Assembly: GCA_009761415.1 (NCBI GenBank)
Contig: QUOL01000012.1
Coordinates: 697,001 to 761,000 of the forward strand
DNA length: 64,000 nt
Source: Sarcomyxa edulis
Lineage: Eukaryota; Basidiomycota; Agaricomycetes; Agaricales; Mycenaceae
Direction: 5' to 3'
The notes beneath the pieces were generated by a model that was given only the letters and a program-made list of their open reading frames with translations, did no database searches and had not been told where the DNA came from. Made by a program: the position numbers and the translations under genes. This document shows, piece by piece, positions 1-12,542 of the stretch (the stretch's first letter is position 1; each line of letters opens with the position of its first letter).

Positions 1-2561
1 GCAGGCTCTTGCTTTTCGTCCAAATCCGGTCCGAGTGAGTGCGGGTGACTGCAGGATTAATATTGCTGCAGGAGGGACTCGGACTCCATGATCGTCGTAG
101 AAGGAGCACATACCAAACTACTTACCTCTAGGCTCCGAGTCTTCGACTGGGGGCCCGGGATAAAGTGAATTATTGAGTAGGAAGGCTCCTGAGAGCCTTC
201 CACACTTTTTTCGAACCCATACTTACTTGGGGAGATATGTATGTATGACAAAATCGTATCTTCCTGGATCATGCATGGCTAACGAAGAACCAATTCCAAT
301 TCAAGAGTAAGAGTCATGTCTATTGTAAGCTGTATTAGACCACTTACATATGAGAAACATATTAAACGATAATTACGGAGTTCGGAATGTCGAGCTAGGG
401 AGACCCGGACCCATCCACCGTCCCCGACACCGATGCAATGCAATGAATTGCGTTGGCCAGAGCTCTAGTGCATCGAATGAATGATGATTAGCCGCACCGT
501 GACCATCCTGAGAAACCAGAGGACGCAGACAGATGTTGTAGTTAACACTAACGACGACGGTGAATTTGCCGCGCGTTCGTGCATCCTGGTCAAAAGTGTT
601 TCACTCCTCACAACGAGACAGACGGACCGCGAAAGAAGATTTATCTGTCTGGGATTTTGTTAGTAAGGTCGACAAAGTTGCGAACGCGAACGCGAACAAA
701 AGGGCAAGACGAAGACGAAGACGATGGTTGCGATCATGCCAATATCATGATGTACCCTTTCAATATATTCAGCTTGACGAGATCTGCAAAGAAGTCAAAC
801 CTGATTTGACAGTGTTCTACAGTGACAGTGATAAAACTGAGCGATACTGTACTGTCTTGTCTGTTCGAGTAAACTGAGACCGGGATGTTTTCTACATCAA
901 CACCACCCACCATCTATACCCTGTGCTGATGAGCAATTAGTAGACGAGTAATCGGATGTCAAAATTGAATGGAGGCAAGCCTATGAATATGATGACCGTC
1001 GCGATGTCTGGAGAAACTCTACCTCCTCTTATCTTCAGGTCCGATCCTCGCGGTAGAACAAACCGGTGATGACGGTCTACAAAAGAACAGTCAGTATACA
1101 GACTGTTGATTCGAATGAGAATACGTCAACCAATCGAGCGCCATCTATCCGTCAGGACAGTGATGTCTCTAGTCCGGATGTTAACATAGACGAAGCCACC
1201 GTTATCGAAGAATGGACTTTGATGACAAGCAAGAATTTGCCTTTCGTTTTTTTTGCTGAGCATTCCCTCCAATTAATTTCGACCAGACGCTTTACGTGTG
1301 TACATTTCGGGATCTATAAGGACCGGAAAATCGAAAGTGATTAGCGCATCAAAAATTTATCTCGAACGAGAAAATCAGACAACGGAGATTTAGACTAATC
1401 CTATGGCACTCTTTCGCTCGATCAACGGACCAAGTTCAGATCTGGCGGAAAGTCTCGTCAGGATCTCGTCGCACTGTGGGAAGGTGTCGGTTCTCTCGTT
1501 AATACGGACTAGGTGTCAATGATTCTAGAGTTGGTCTGAGACGACCCCCAATGCGACGACCGTGAGTGTTGCTCACACGTTGCGGAAGGTTTGTCAGTGC
1601 GAGGCCTGGCATCCAAGATAAGATTAGTGAGATGGCTATGGGACAGAATACTGAGTATTCGTCGTCGGTCTGATCTCCTGAGATCGCATTATCAAGCTGC
1701 CAAAGGCCACGTCGACGATGCATCATTTCGTGTCAGGGAAGGGGGCATTTCGGTCCGCATTGCTGGCTACACCATCGACCTTCTCAGAGAAAGGGATGGC
1801 GTCAACAGTAAGTCAACGGTTAAGGGAATCAAAATGCGCTTACTGTTGTTGACCTAGATCCTGTCTCGAGAGAGTAAGATGGTGGCCAACGCGTGTGTTG
1901 AGATCCAATCGCTTCTTGCAAGATCTTGAGCAGTGAATTTTGGACGAGGTTCGAGTCGACGGAGAACATACATTTGACATCTTATGTCTTTGTACATCTC
2001 GATTGTCAACGGATTCCCGAGCAATTTGTTGTGCGAGGCTCCTCAATAATACCTTCTGTAGTTGAGGCGAATCATTGGTGTTTCGGAGTGAGTTGACGAA
2101 AGCCTAATTTAGAAAACGAGTGTATTCAAGCATATGATTATATTGACAAAGAGGTTGATAACATCTGAGCCAAAGATGCTGAACGTCGTAGAGAGTGGTC
2201 TAAATGATCATAGTTGCAAGCAAGTCGCAAGGGGAAGCCAATGTACTGTTTCGGCAGTTGTATCGTGGGAGACCTCGACGGCAATTGCCGGTTGGTCGAA
2301 AAGTATGATCCCGGAGAGAAACCTTGGCAAGCAAGATAATCGCCATGAGCGCTTGTCTGCGTAGTAAGAATGAAAATGAAAGCTCCGTGTATGTGAAGGA
2401 TATATGAACTATTACATTGTTGTTATTCCAGGACAGAACTGAGAAGATTGAAAAAAGAATCGAGGATATGGATGGCTTCACACTCCATCCAACTCAGACA
2501 GCCTCTGGAACTCGGAAAACCTGAAAACATCAGATCCATCAAAAAATGCTTTCCATAGAAT
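1..2561. other. Region without a confident gene; weak coding-like pieces on plus strand
   Basis: No family is recognised here. Several plus-strand stretches look mildly coding. An open segment starts at an ATG at 1403 and could splice in phase from a GTGTCA donor near 1510 into an open segment at about 1587-1670. Another open segment runs at about 1700-1800, another at about 1860-1925, and one ends near 2512 after a possible intron ending TATTCCAG at about 2435. I could not chain them into one uninterrupted product, so this may be a decayed gene, a fast-evolving orphan, or chance. A short GCGAAC triple repeat lies near 678-696. Confidence 0.3.
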
Positions 2562-5500
2562 CTAGAGTACCTCGCGACGCACCTTGACGATACCAGTTTT
2601 CAAATCCTCAAGACGATAACTGGTAGACTCTACAGTCTAAGAAAGATCAGTCGTAAACGAAATGCGCCAACTTAAATAATAAATGACAGACTGACCTGCT
2701 GCCCGACATGCTGATTCGCCTGGAGGACCTTGATCTTGGATTTCTTCGGCTCAAACTCGGTCACGATACCCAGTAATGGCTCTTCCGCACTCCCGACATT
2801 CTGATGATATATTTGAAGACCTTTATGACCCTTCAATTTCGCATCGAAGAGCGCCACTATATCACCAGGCATGATCTCGCTAGCCCTCTTCTGTACCGCA
2901 GACCCATTCTGCACGTATATCAAATACCCATATGACGGCGGAGAGGAAGCAGCAGCAGTCGGAACTTCGCTCAACACGGCATTCACGAACCCATCGTACG
3001 TCCCATCTCCTATAAGCGCCTTTTTGGATTTCTCAAACAGAGCCGTCGCGACTTCACATATCTGAACGCCGACGCGTCCCCACACCACCATCAACTCTTC
3101 TGATGTCAAGTTCACGTTTTCAGGTAAGGGTTTAGATACTGCCTGAAATGGTTTCGCAGCAGGAGGAGGCGATGGTGACGCCGCCGCTGCTGCTGCTGCT
3201 GCAGGGTATGACGTCGAATCCTCAGACCAGGTAGAGAGGGACAAATCTGTAGTCGCACCAAAATCGATAGTTGGGGTTGGGATGGAAGGGAGTTCCCAAT
3301 GACTGTCAGCAAGAGAATCATCTGCCGCGGCGGGAGGAGGAGGAGGTAGTGGGGCTTCCCGAACAGGCGCTCGGCTGATCGGTCTTGTTACCCTAGGCGG
3401 AGGCGGAGGTGGGACTTCATCCTCATCATCGTCAGAACGAACAGGATCCTCAACCATGACATATTCAGATTGTTGTTGTTGTTGTTGAGCCTGAGCAGCA
3501 GCAGATGACTTGCGAGGAGGAGATTGAGTGGCATTGGAGTCAGTCGACTCCTTTCTCGTTGGCTGCGCACTAGATCTTCGATTCGGAATAGTGGATGTGG
3601 ATGGGACTGGAGGACGACCACTGGGTGCTCTCGACGCGTGCGCGTGTTCTGCTCTGAAGCTAGCCGGAACGGATTCATGCCGTCCTTGACGACTCGGAAC
3701 AGGTGGCGGAGCTTCCTCCGCGTCTTCATGACTGACTTCTTCAAGCTCACTCTCCTCAGCTTCGACTTGCACGCCATCGTCCGACGTAGTCTGGCTTTCG
3801 TATTCAGAGTCCGTTTCTTGAGATTGAGATTGAGATTGAGATTGAGAGGGGGGAGGTCGGGAAGGTGGAAGTGCGCGAGAAGGTGGTGGTGGCGGGGACG
3901 ATACTGTCTCGACGGGCTCTACGCTAGCGCGGGGGGGTTGTTGTCGAGGCATTCCTCCGGCGCCCGAAGGAAGCATTCCAAAGCGCATTCCGCCCATACC
4001 AGCAAGCTTAGCAGCAATTCTTTGCTTACGAGCTTGCTCTTCTTGCTCTTCCGTCAGTTCTGGCTGTTCCTCGCCCTCCTCTATAGGAGTTTCTGATGTC
4101 GATGTCGGTTCTTCAGACTGAGGCGTGGCTGCGTGAGGTCGGATGGGCACAGCGCCAAACCTGATTCCACCCAGCTTCGCCATTCTTTCAGCAATCGTTC
4201 TGCGACGGTTCTGTTCAGCGTCCTCTTCGATTTCGGTTTCCGGCTCGTGGTCTGCGACAGGTAATTTCATGTGAGCAGTAGAAGTCTTTCTGCTGGGCGA
4301 ATGAAAGGCTGGATCGATGGGATCTGTAAGTATTGTATTGTACACATTAGTGAGGAATGCCGTCTAGACCAATTCTAGTGCACAAAACGTACCGCCTTCG
4401 GACTCATCCAATATCTCTTCATCACTGAGAGCAATCTCCGCAGGAGGAGGAACGGTCTCTTCGAAATGAGACTGGACCGGCGGTACTGAATCTCGAACGG
4501 GCGGCGGAGGGACAGGAGAGGCTTCTTCGTCCGCATCCTCGGATGAACCTTCGGAGTGAGACGGTATTGGCCGTCTGGGAGGAGTAGGGAGCGGTATTTC
4601 TTGTTCAGGTACTTCGGCTTCCTCCTCTTCCTCCTCTTCGTCGATGATAGTTGTTTGAGGCACAGGCGGAGGAGGCGGGATAGACCTTCTAGGTGATGAA
4701 ACCAATTCTAGCCTATTATCATCGTCTGGCGCGTTTGGAATAGACCGAGGGGGCGGAGGCTTCGATTGACGATGGGGGTGGGGCAACGCCACAGAATCGG
4801 ACTCGATAGCATCTTGTTCATCTTCAGATTGGATGACAGGTCGAGGAGGTAGAGTACGCATGGGCGCAGGCTCCTTCATATACTCTACAACAGGTGATTG
4901 AGGGGCTGGAGGTATGGACCTTCGAGGAGAGCTAAAGTGTTCGGGTGCTTCCTCGTCTTCATCCCTTACAGGTGACTGAGGGATGACTCGAGGAGGGGGA
5001 GGCATCGATCGACGAGGCGGCGTCTGTAATGGTTCAGATACGTCATTGTCGTCTCTGGGGGAATGAAGAGCGGGTCGCGGAGGTACCACATCAGGTCGAG
5101 TGCTTAAGTTGGGTAGAGGGGCCAACGCAGGCGCAGCAAGGATACCGGTACTGTCCTCTCTCGGTGACTCAGGTTGTTCGTGGTGGTGTTCTGAAGGAAT
5201 TGGCGTTTCCTCTTCTTCATTATCGTCGCGAGGGATTGACTGTTCAGCTGATGCAGCACTAATCTCTCGTTCATCGTCAATGCTCTGTTCAAGTTGGGAA
5301 TCGTGTTTCTCTTCGTCCGCATCGTATGTTGTTTCAATTTCTTCTGGGATTCCCAGTTCTGTGTCTTTCCTAATTTCGGGTTGCTTCAAAGGATGACTCT
5401 CTATAGGGATTGAAAGATGCAATCAATGAATTGGTTCCAGAGGACCCGTACAAAAAAAAGACGGAGAGCAATGAGAACGATGTTAATATTTACCATCCTG

Positions 5501-7374
5501 AGAATTCTTTCGTGACACTGAGATGCCTCCGGATCGAGTAGAGTCAGCACTGTTCTTGCGGGATGGAGGTTGGACGGCTGATGATTCTTTGACAGCTTCT
5601 TGGGACAGAAGAGGAGAAGATGCAACTGTGGTGGAGTCGACACTGGATTTCCTCGCCACAGGTTCCACGCGTGCACTGATTTCGGCAGATGTTATAGCCT
5701 GCGATGGGCTCTCATCCGATATAATATCAGTTGAGGGTTGACGCTGAACAGGAGGAGGTGGAGCAAATGGGTTGATGCCTCCCATCTTGGCGAGCTTTTC
5801 AGCAACGCGTTTACGACGAGCTGCTTCTTCCGCTGCTTCGTCTAGTTCATGTGACAGATCTGCGGGTTCCTCAGAGAGTTTTACAGGAATCTCCGCTGTT
5901 GGCAAAGAAATTGGGGTGTCGAAGGAGAGTTTTTGCTCTGGCTCGGCTTCGGTACCCGCAGGCCTTGTAGCGACATCTTCAATAATGTCCGGCGCATGAG
6001 GAAGAGAGACTGGGTCTACAGAAGGAGCACTAGATTCGAGCGCCTCAGTCGATTCCCGTTCTTTGCCCAAGGTTTCTTCGGAAGTTGTTTCTTCGGTAAT
6101 CTTCTCGGGCGACTCGGGAATCGGTTCGACGATCTCTTCCTGCGAGGGCATAGCGTTGACCTCCACTATCTTCTCTTCTGTTTCCTTAGGTTCAATTCCT
6201 ACGGCATCAGACGTTACAGGTTCGGGCTCGACAGCGGGTCCCGAATCTGATGTCGCCGTTGTTGAAAGACTTTCTTTGACTTCTTCGTCTGGAATTACTG
6301 GGGCAGGTGCAGGCGAAGGAGTTTTCGCTGCAGCCTTCCTCCTCGGGGGAGCTGCTCGGCGAGGACCAGCAGGAACTGGCATGGCAGTAGGAATTCGGGC
6401 AGTGTGGGACCCCGAGTCTGGCGAATGAATGGAGGACGGAGGTGATTTCGTGAGTTCAAAAGCATTATCTGATCTGGCATCAGTCTTGTATGCAGAAGAC
6501 AACGATATGACACTGACCAGGTGAATCCTCGTCTGCCTTATCTGAAGGCTGTATACTGGTCTCGTCCGTTGGAGGAGAGATGGAGCGTGTATCTGGGTCA
6601 AACACATCAGGACGATCTGTGAATAACAGCACAGCACTGCTTACTCTGGAGAGGTGGTTCAACTGGTGTAATCTCTTGTGTAGGCAATTCTTCTTTGGGC
6701 GTTTCGACTTTCTTTACTGGCGGTTTCTTGCCGAAGATGGGAGGAGCCATGCCGACTCTGGCGCCTCCAAGGCGGGCCATACGCGCAGCAATAGCGGCGC
6801 GTCGTTGCCTTTCTTCCTCCTCGGGGTCAGCCTCTGCGGGCTCTTCGCCTTCCGCAGCAAGCGTGTGTTCCTCGTCACTCAATGGATGAGTAGGTTCATC
6901 GCTAGCAGAATGTCCAATGTTCGCAGATTTTAGAGATTCGTGGGACGGGTTAGAGTCGTGCGCTGTTTCACTCGTAGCGGTCTCGTCCTCTTCAGGTGGC
7001 GATATGACAGGAGGTGGTTTCCATTTGGGTTTCTCCACAGCAGGCTTTGGAGCCGTCACAGGAGGCGCACCAAAGGCGCCCTTGCCTTGAAGAGCAGCCA
7101 TACGTTCCCTCAAACTACCACCCTTTCCTATACTTTCCTTCGCATCGGATGCCGACATACCGCCAACTTTAGGAGCAAGGGTATGCTCTGACGCTGAAAG
7201 GCCAGGCGACGGTGGAGGAGATGGAGACTTTGGCTTCCATTGTAATCCACCTGGCTTCGGACGAGGGGCGGGAGGAGGCCCCGGGGCAGAAGATGCATTA
7301 GGTTTCTCGAACGCAGCAATGCGGTCGCGTAAAGACCCCACTTTGGGCTTTGGGGGAGGAGACTGATCTGACAT
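2562..7374 (-). CDS. BBC1: BBC1/MTI1-like cortical actin patch protein
   Basis: Six exons join in frame: 7374-6645, 6592-6518, 6468-5494, 5400-4393, 4323-2696 and 2636-2562, giving about 1496 residues. The C-terminal 165 or so residues match the BBC1/AIM3 cysteine-proteinase-like fold found at the end of yeast Bbc1; the last exon supplies the conserved ending SYRLEDLKTGIVKV. The rest is Pro-, Ser- and Glu-rich with many PxxP runs. Two short LRDR/LRERMAAL motifs lie near residues 15 and 90. Four copies of a basic motif, R-x-x-I/V-A-x-K/R-M/L-A-x-L/M-G-G, lie near residues 190, 483, 967 and 1025. Known family role: binds type I myosin and WASP-pathway proteins at endocytic actin patches and restrains Arp2/3 activity. 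Yeast Bbc1 begins with an SH3 domain; none is visible here. Function is inferred from the family. Confidence 0.88.
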
Positions 7375-7642
7375 CTGTGAAGATAGAAGTTATCGCAGTC
7401 AAATCGCAATGAGATATAAGAAGAAATATTGAGAAAAGATTGCGAAAATATAAGATTCCTCGAGGCTAAGCAGCCAGAGCCTGAGGGTAGTTCGTTGGTG
7501 GCGCGTCGCAGACTCTCCGACTCAGTCCTTGCAGATGTAGGACCCCGGAGACCATTATATACACGACAACTGATATTCAAAGTCTGAAATACTTGGTCTA
7601 CACTATATTCCTGCTTTAAAATGTGCTATGTTCTCGCGTAGA

Positions 7643-9174
7643 TTAATCCAACACAGAGCTTTTTCGAAGCCACCATGGTCCTAACACGGTGTTCAGTTCG
7701 TATGATTTCATTTCGCTCAAAATTATGGGAGACTGACCGACGGGATCTGTTCGGTCATGATCCACAGTCGTCCATGAACCAAGCACCCCAAATGAAGAGC
7801 GAACACCTCCGATTTGTACACCCTCGGAGCTGTTCGTGATTCATAGTCAGAATGAGTAGACGCAGCATATGCTCAGGGTTTGCTAACCTCCAAATTGGAG
7901 ATCCAGATTCGCCAGATACCTGAAGACAAGGATAACGAGAATCAGTGGCAGGTGCGTTATCTAGTACGAGGAATCACTCACAAAATGCCATCGTATTTGA
8001 TCGTCTGGGGTCATCTTGACCCAGCCAGTCAAAGTATGCTCGGAAGAGTTTATCTTGCCACGAAAATGGAGTTTTGGACGTGTAGGATGATCCGGATCAG
8101 GGGTAGTAAGATAGATTGCGAGAACTACCTCGATAGAACGCAAGACCTCTACAAAATCGGCTTCTTCGAACACGGATGGGTCCAGCGGATTCCTATCAGG
8201 CCACGGCTGTAAAATCGAGGTTATCAGAACCGAATCAAGTCCTGTATCGGCCATGGTCACAAACCCCATTATATCCTGCGATGGAGCGACCGAACCAGCT
8301 CAGCAAGATGCCTTTGTAGTATAGCTATAGAACACCTACTAATAAGATCCCTATGATCGCAAAAAAGAAACGTACAGGACCACGTCCCTTCCACATCTGC
8401 CCAATCCACCTCCAAATCTAGATCAACACCAGGTGGTATTACAGATTGGATATAGGGAAGACTCAGAGGAAATATGGTGAACGAAAAGTCCTCATCTTCC
8501 AGTGCCACGAGATGCATAGACACGACATGATGAAGCGCTTGTAGGTGCACCCAATCCACGCACTGGTTACCTGCCTGGAATGGCCCAAAATCGTTGTCCC
8601 GCCGATAGTTGCGCAAAGCATAGACGTAAGCTCGAGAAAGAACTCTGCTCGATTTCTTCGCATCGTTATGCGTTAACCCGTAATAAGTGTGGAGACGAGC
8701 ACGTAGTTGGCTTTCCGTATGGGATGGGACCCAATCTACTTGGTCGAGAAAGACCCCTCCCCGTAGAACGACCGCAACCCAAAGCAGATTCTTCGACAGA
8801 TTACCGTGGTCCGAAGATGATGATAAAGGGGGCACGTATGATACCATGTCTAGCAGAGTCGATAACACTATGCTTCGTTCTTCTGGGCGACAATCTTCTG
8901 GTTTCTCTAGACACGTCCTGGCCCTCATTATCCTTTGTAACTCCCCCTTCCAATCGATGGTAGTCCGTAGGATGCCACTTTGCGAGCGGCATGTCCGAGG
9001 GTCGTCCAAGGGTTCGGAGAGATAGAGGCCGCGCCAAATTTTGGAGTCAGCAGCGTGATATATGAGCGAGCGATATAATCGACATGTTTGGGCAACGGCA
9101 GCGACGTCGAACGGGTCGGATTGGATGAGTAGCTCTTCAATAGTCTCAGAGGGCAAGGAGCTAAGGCCGGTCAT
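7643..9174 (-). CDS. F-box protein (basidiomycete family)
   Basis: Exons 9174-8340, 8275-8265, 8206-7982, 7919-7888, 7829-7738 and 7680-7643 join to 410 residues. An F-box sits at the very N-terminus (LSSLPSETIEELLIQSDPF, then the helix containing TCRLYRSL). The C-terminal half keeps family signatures: RWHFVSGE, SEGVQIGGVRS, FGVLGSWTTV and a final DPVGPWWLRK. The ATG at 9174 is preferred because it places the F-box at the usual position; an in-frame ATG at 9234 would add 20 residues. The second exon as modelled is only 11 nt (8265-8275), forced by phase: the intron before it is 64 nt and the one after 58 nt. Expected role is an SCF ubiquitin ligase substrate adaptor; the substrate cannot be told from sequence. 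Confidence 0.85.
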
Positions 9175-9694
9175 GGATCGAGTTGCGAAGAGCCTCTTGG
9201 GGATCTGACTGAACGAGCAAAGATACTGATACACGGATTGTGAATATAGAATTATATTACTGTACGATCAAGCTAGAAATTTATGCTCGAAGTCCCAACG
9301 ACAATGGCGTTGCGTCGTGTATAAAGCCAGTGGTACGGTACGAGGTATTACAAATGCGAAATCATTCTAAGTACCTATTGCTACAGAAGTGGTTGGGGGG
9401 ATTTTGAAAAACGGGCGCACAACAAAGCTGAGATGAGCAAGGAGTAAAGCGCGGATGAGTAAAGAAAGAGCAGAGTGACGAGGAAGATAGAATGCCCGCA
9501 AAAATCCCAAGGAAAATAGTACGTAGATAGTAAAGGAGTGACAGTTATTGTTTCGTGAATGACAAAGTCCTGTCGTCGTCGTATTAAAATAATATGTGAA
9601 ATGATTGCGTTAGATGCTGCAAGTGCGCGTGTATTATGCGTGATGTGATGGCGTGTGCTGCTGGAAATGCAGATAACTTTTTTCTGTGACCTGG
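9175..9694. other. Intergenic spacer, F-box 5' side to YTH gene 3' side
   Basis: About 520 bases between two minus-strand genes. It should hold the F-box promoter and the 3' end of the YTH gene. An in-frame ATG at 9234 could extend the F-box protein. I see no RNA gene, repeat or other coding region. Confidence 0.5.
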
Positions 9695-12542
9695 TCATGA
9701 TCGTGGTAGTTGCTCTCGGGGCAACGGCGAGGAAGGCATCGATTTAGAAGGCCCCCCGCCCCGCTTCGAGGTGCTTGCAGTCGCAGTCGCTGCCGTCAAC
9801 GGCAACGGTTCCGCAAGTCGGTGCCACTCCTCCAAAAGACCCTTCCCCACCCCCGGCTCCAACTCCGTCCCATCCCTCGAAACCTTAACCTCCCTATGAT
9901 GATTCCACGGATTCCTAATATGTCGCGTCCGATAAAACGGTAACCGCTCCGTGCATACCCATTCGATTTTGAAAGACTCCCCCCAGGCCTCTTCTCGTGC
10001 CGCTTCTCGGGCTCCTCCGTCGTCTTCAAAGGTGGTATCCTCCGAGTCCTCGAGCACAGCACGGAGACTCGACCCTCCTCCTACTTCCCCTTCATCACCC
10101 TCATCCTCCGTACCCTGACCAGAATGAGACCTCATGGCACGTATCGGCGCAGACCTATCCAACTCAAAGGTCCTCTCACCCCCTTCCCCTTCCTGCCGAC
10201 CCGCACTCCGTATCCGAGTCCGCGTATCCAAACTATGTTTGATCACAGGAGTCTTCATACTCGGCTTCTGACGAATATTCCCAAGCTCAGCCGGGGCAGA
10301 CTGGAAATTGCGATTCATAGAAGCAGCCGCTTTCGCAGCAGCAGCAGGGTCATACGTACTACCCTGTCCCTGTCTGGACTGAAACTCGGGCGTCGTCCCA
10401 GGTTGTGGAGATTCGTCCACAAGTCGTTGTTCCATAGGTGAAAAGAACACATTACTCGCACCTCTAGAAGGCATGTTACTTGGGCTGCCAGGTTCTTCGG
10501 GAATAGTCTCCGACTGGAAGCGTCCAGTTATGGGAGAACGAGACGAACGAGACGAAGGGGACGAGTCGGTAGTCCGTGAGGCCCACGACACCCTGTGTTC
10601 TCCTTGTCGTACAGGACCAGCCATCCTGTTAGGTGTTAGATGACGCTTCATTGCATCCTATAGAATCGTGGACTTTCCGATAGGCAATGAAAAACATACC
10701 TGGCATATCCGTAAAACTCTCCGCTTTTGTTGACGCCGAAGATTAGGTAGACCTCTTTACTCGTCCGATACGCTTGGTCCAAGATACCCTCGTTATGCTT
10801 CTGCGTGGCCCACAGGCCTTTTTCGACGCTAAGGTCCAAATCATACTAAGGTCGTGTCAATACATAATCGGGGAAGATGGATACAGAAAACTTACCTGGG
10901 TCAATGATTTGAGTATGAAATAGCGTTGCGGGAAGAATTTTGTAAGGATACTCGAATTCGTCGAGGCGTATGAGCCAGAGCTACTGGAATGGCCTTGGAG
11001 CCGGCGCCCTTCCTCATCACTAGACAACGACATTGACGACATGATGGGGGCCAACTGATCTGATGAACTAGAGCGCGATGTCGAAGGGTCATCCGACAAC
11101 GACGGCGAGGGATCATCCACGGCCTCAACCCCACTTTTCTCTCGCATCTTCCCTTTCTGATCCTTGATCCACCGCGTATGCATACCCATCCCACGTTGCC
11201 CGCCAACTCCTGCCTTGAGGTCGTCATCTTTTCTCCGGGAACGACAAACAAGCCTCGGACAGCGCGGATCCCCTGGCCGCAGAGGTTGTCCATTAAACCG
11301 CGAAATAGCCGCTTCGAGGTGCGCCTCCGTCTGGAAATTGATGAACGCACAATTCGAGCGCGAAATGAGGAATATCGATACAACCCCGCCAGAAAGTATG
11401 TCCTCGGCAGAGTTATCCGGTGGAGATTGATTGAAAAACTTCCACAGTTCCTCGTAATTCGCGTCAGACGGCACGTTGCCAGCCCACATCACCCATTCGG
11501 ACCTGTTAGCGGGAGGATTGGGATGATATGGCCGTCGAGCTACGGGTCGTTCGCTAGATGCTACGCTAGGCTCTTTTGGTAGTGGACTCAGTGGCACTGG
11601 CACTGGCACTGGAGACGACGGGGTCGAGTTGTGAGTGGATTGAAGGTGGGGCAGCGGATACGTGGTCTGCGTCTGCGTTGTAGAGGATGATGCACTATGT
11701 CCATACGACTGATCGATATCGTGCCGGGTAACGGGAGAATATGGAAGAGGATGATAACCCGGGTACGGCTGCTGACCACCACCCTCATACTGAGGCGACG
11801 CAAGAGGAGGAGCCGCATGTGGGAGGTACCACCAGGTACCCTGACCCTCCGGGTCAGACGGTTGAACATAATGTTGCGGATAGGGAGATGGAGCGTATTG
11901 CGGCGAAGGATACATAGCCGGCGAAGTCGGGAAAGACTGTGGTGAGTATGTATACTGGGGCGTCGACAAGGGCGACGGGTAACGTAAAGAATGGAATTGC
12001 CCGGTGCCAACGTAGGAAGGTGAATTTTGGCCTGCGGGGGACTGCGGCGAGTGGGGAGGAGGGGACGGTTGGTGTAACGGATAAGAAGGCCCAGGAGCAG
12101 AATACGGATGCGAGGCCGAAGCGCCCTCTGGCGAGTGGCGCTGAAACTGGTAAACTGGATTGGGAGGTTGTAGCATAGGCTGATAATTGGCGTGTATATT
12201 TTGAGGAACCATAGGATCTGACACGCCCGGATGGTGGTACTGAGGGTATGAGTAGGGCGGTGGTGTGTGGCCTAGACTCATATGAGGTTGAGGAGACATG
12301 GCGTATTGCCTGACATATCCTTGTTGGCCGTAAGGAGAGGAAGTGGTCGAGTAGAGGGAAGGTGGCGCCTGGAAGCCGGCAGAGGGTTGTGTAACCACAT
12401 GAATCGGGTCTGCAGCACTGTTTAAAGTATAGGGACGGCCAGAAGAAGATGGCTGGGATGGAGGAGGACGTCGAGCAGAGGTGCGACGATGTGAAGCTGG
12501 TCTGCCTTGATCTGGCATGCCTCGACTGGCATCCCTTTGCAT
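9695..12542 (-). CDS. RRM and YTH domain RNA-binding protein (m6A reader type)
   Basis: Exons 12542-10896, 10845-10700 and 10625-9695 join to 907 residues. The first 340 residues are Pro-, Ser-, Tyr- and Gln-rich and probably disordered. An RRM follows at about 345-425 (WVMWAGNVPSD, later CAFINFQTEAHLEAA). The YTH domain starts near residue 525 (RYFILKSLT) and carries the cage tryptophan segment GLWATQKHNE and GVNKSGEFYGYARM. It is then interrupted by about 205 low-complexity residues before resuming at FKIEWV and LPFYRTRHIRNPWN. YTH domains bind N6-methyladenosine RNA, as do Pho92 and Mmi1 relatives; the RRM may add sequence preference. Binding of m6A here is inferred. The ATG at 12542 follows an AT-rich stretch; a further upstream exon cannot be excluded. 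Confidence 0.88.

Noticed and set aside
3470..3860. CAA/CAG and GAGATT triplet and hexamer runs as mobile or regulatory repeats
   Set aside because: They lie in the BBC1 reading frame and simply encode Gln and Ser-Gln runs.
3524..4096. 190-codon plus-strand ORF
   Set aside because: It is the antisense shadow of the Ser/Gln/Pro-rich coding sequence of BBC1.
6617..6644. A 28-nt ultra-short intron in BBC1
   Set aside because: The frame also works with the same donor and an acceptor at 6593, giving a normal 52-nt intron with a CTGAT branch site, so the tiny intron is unnecessary.
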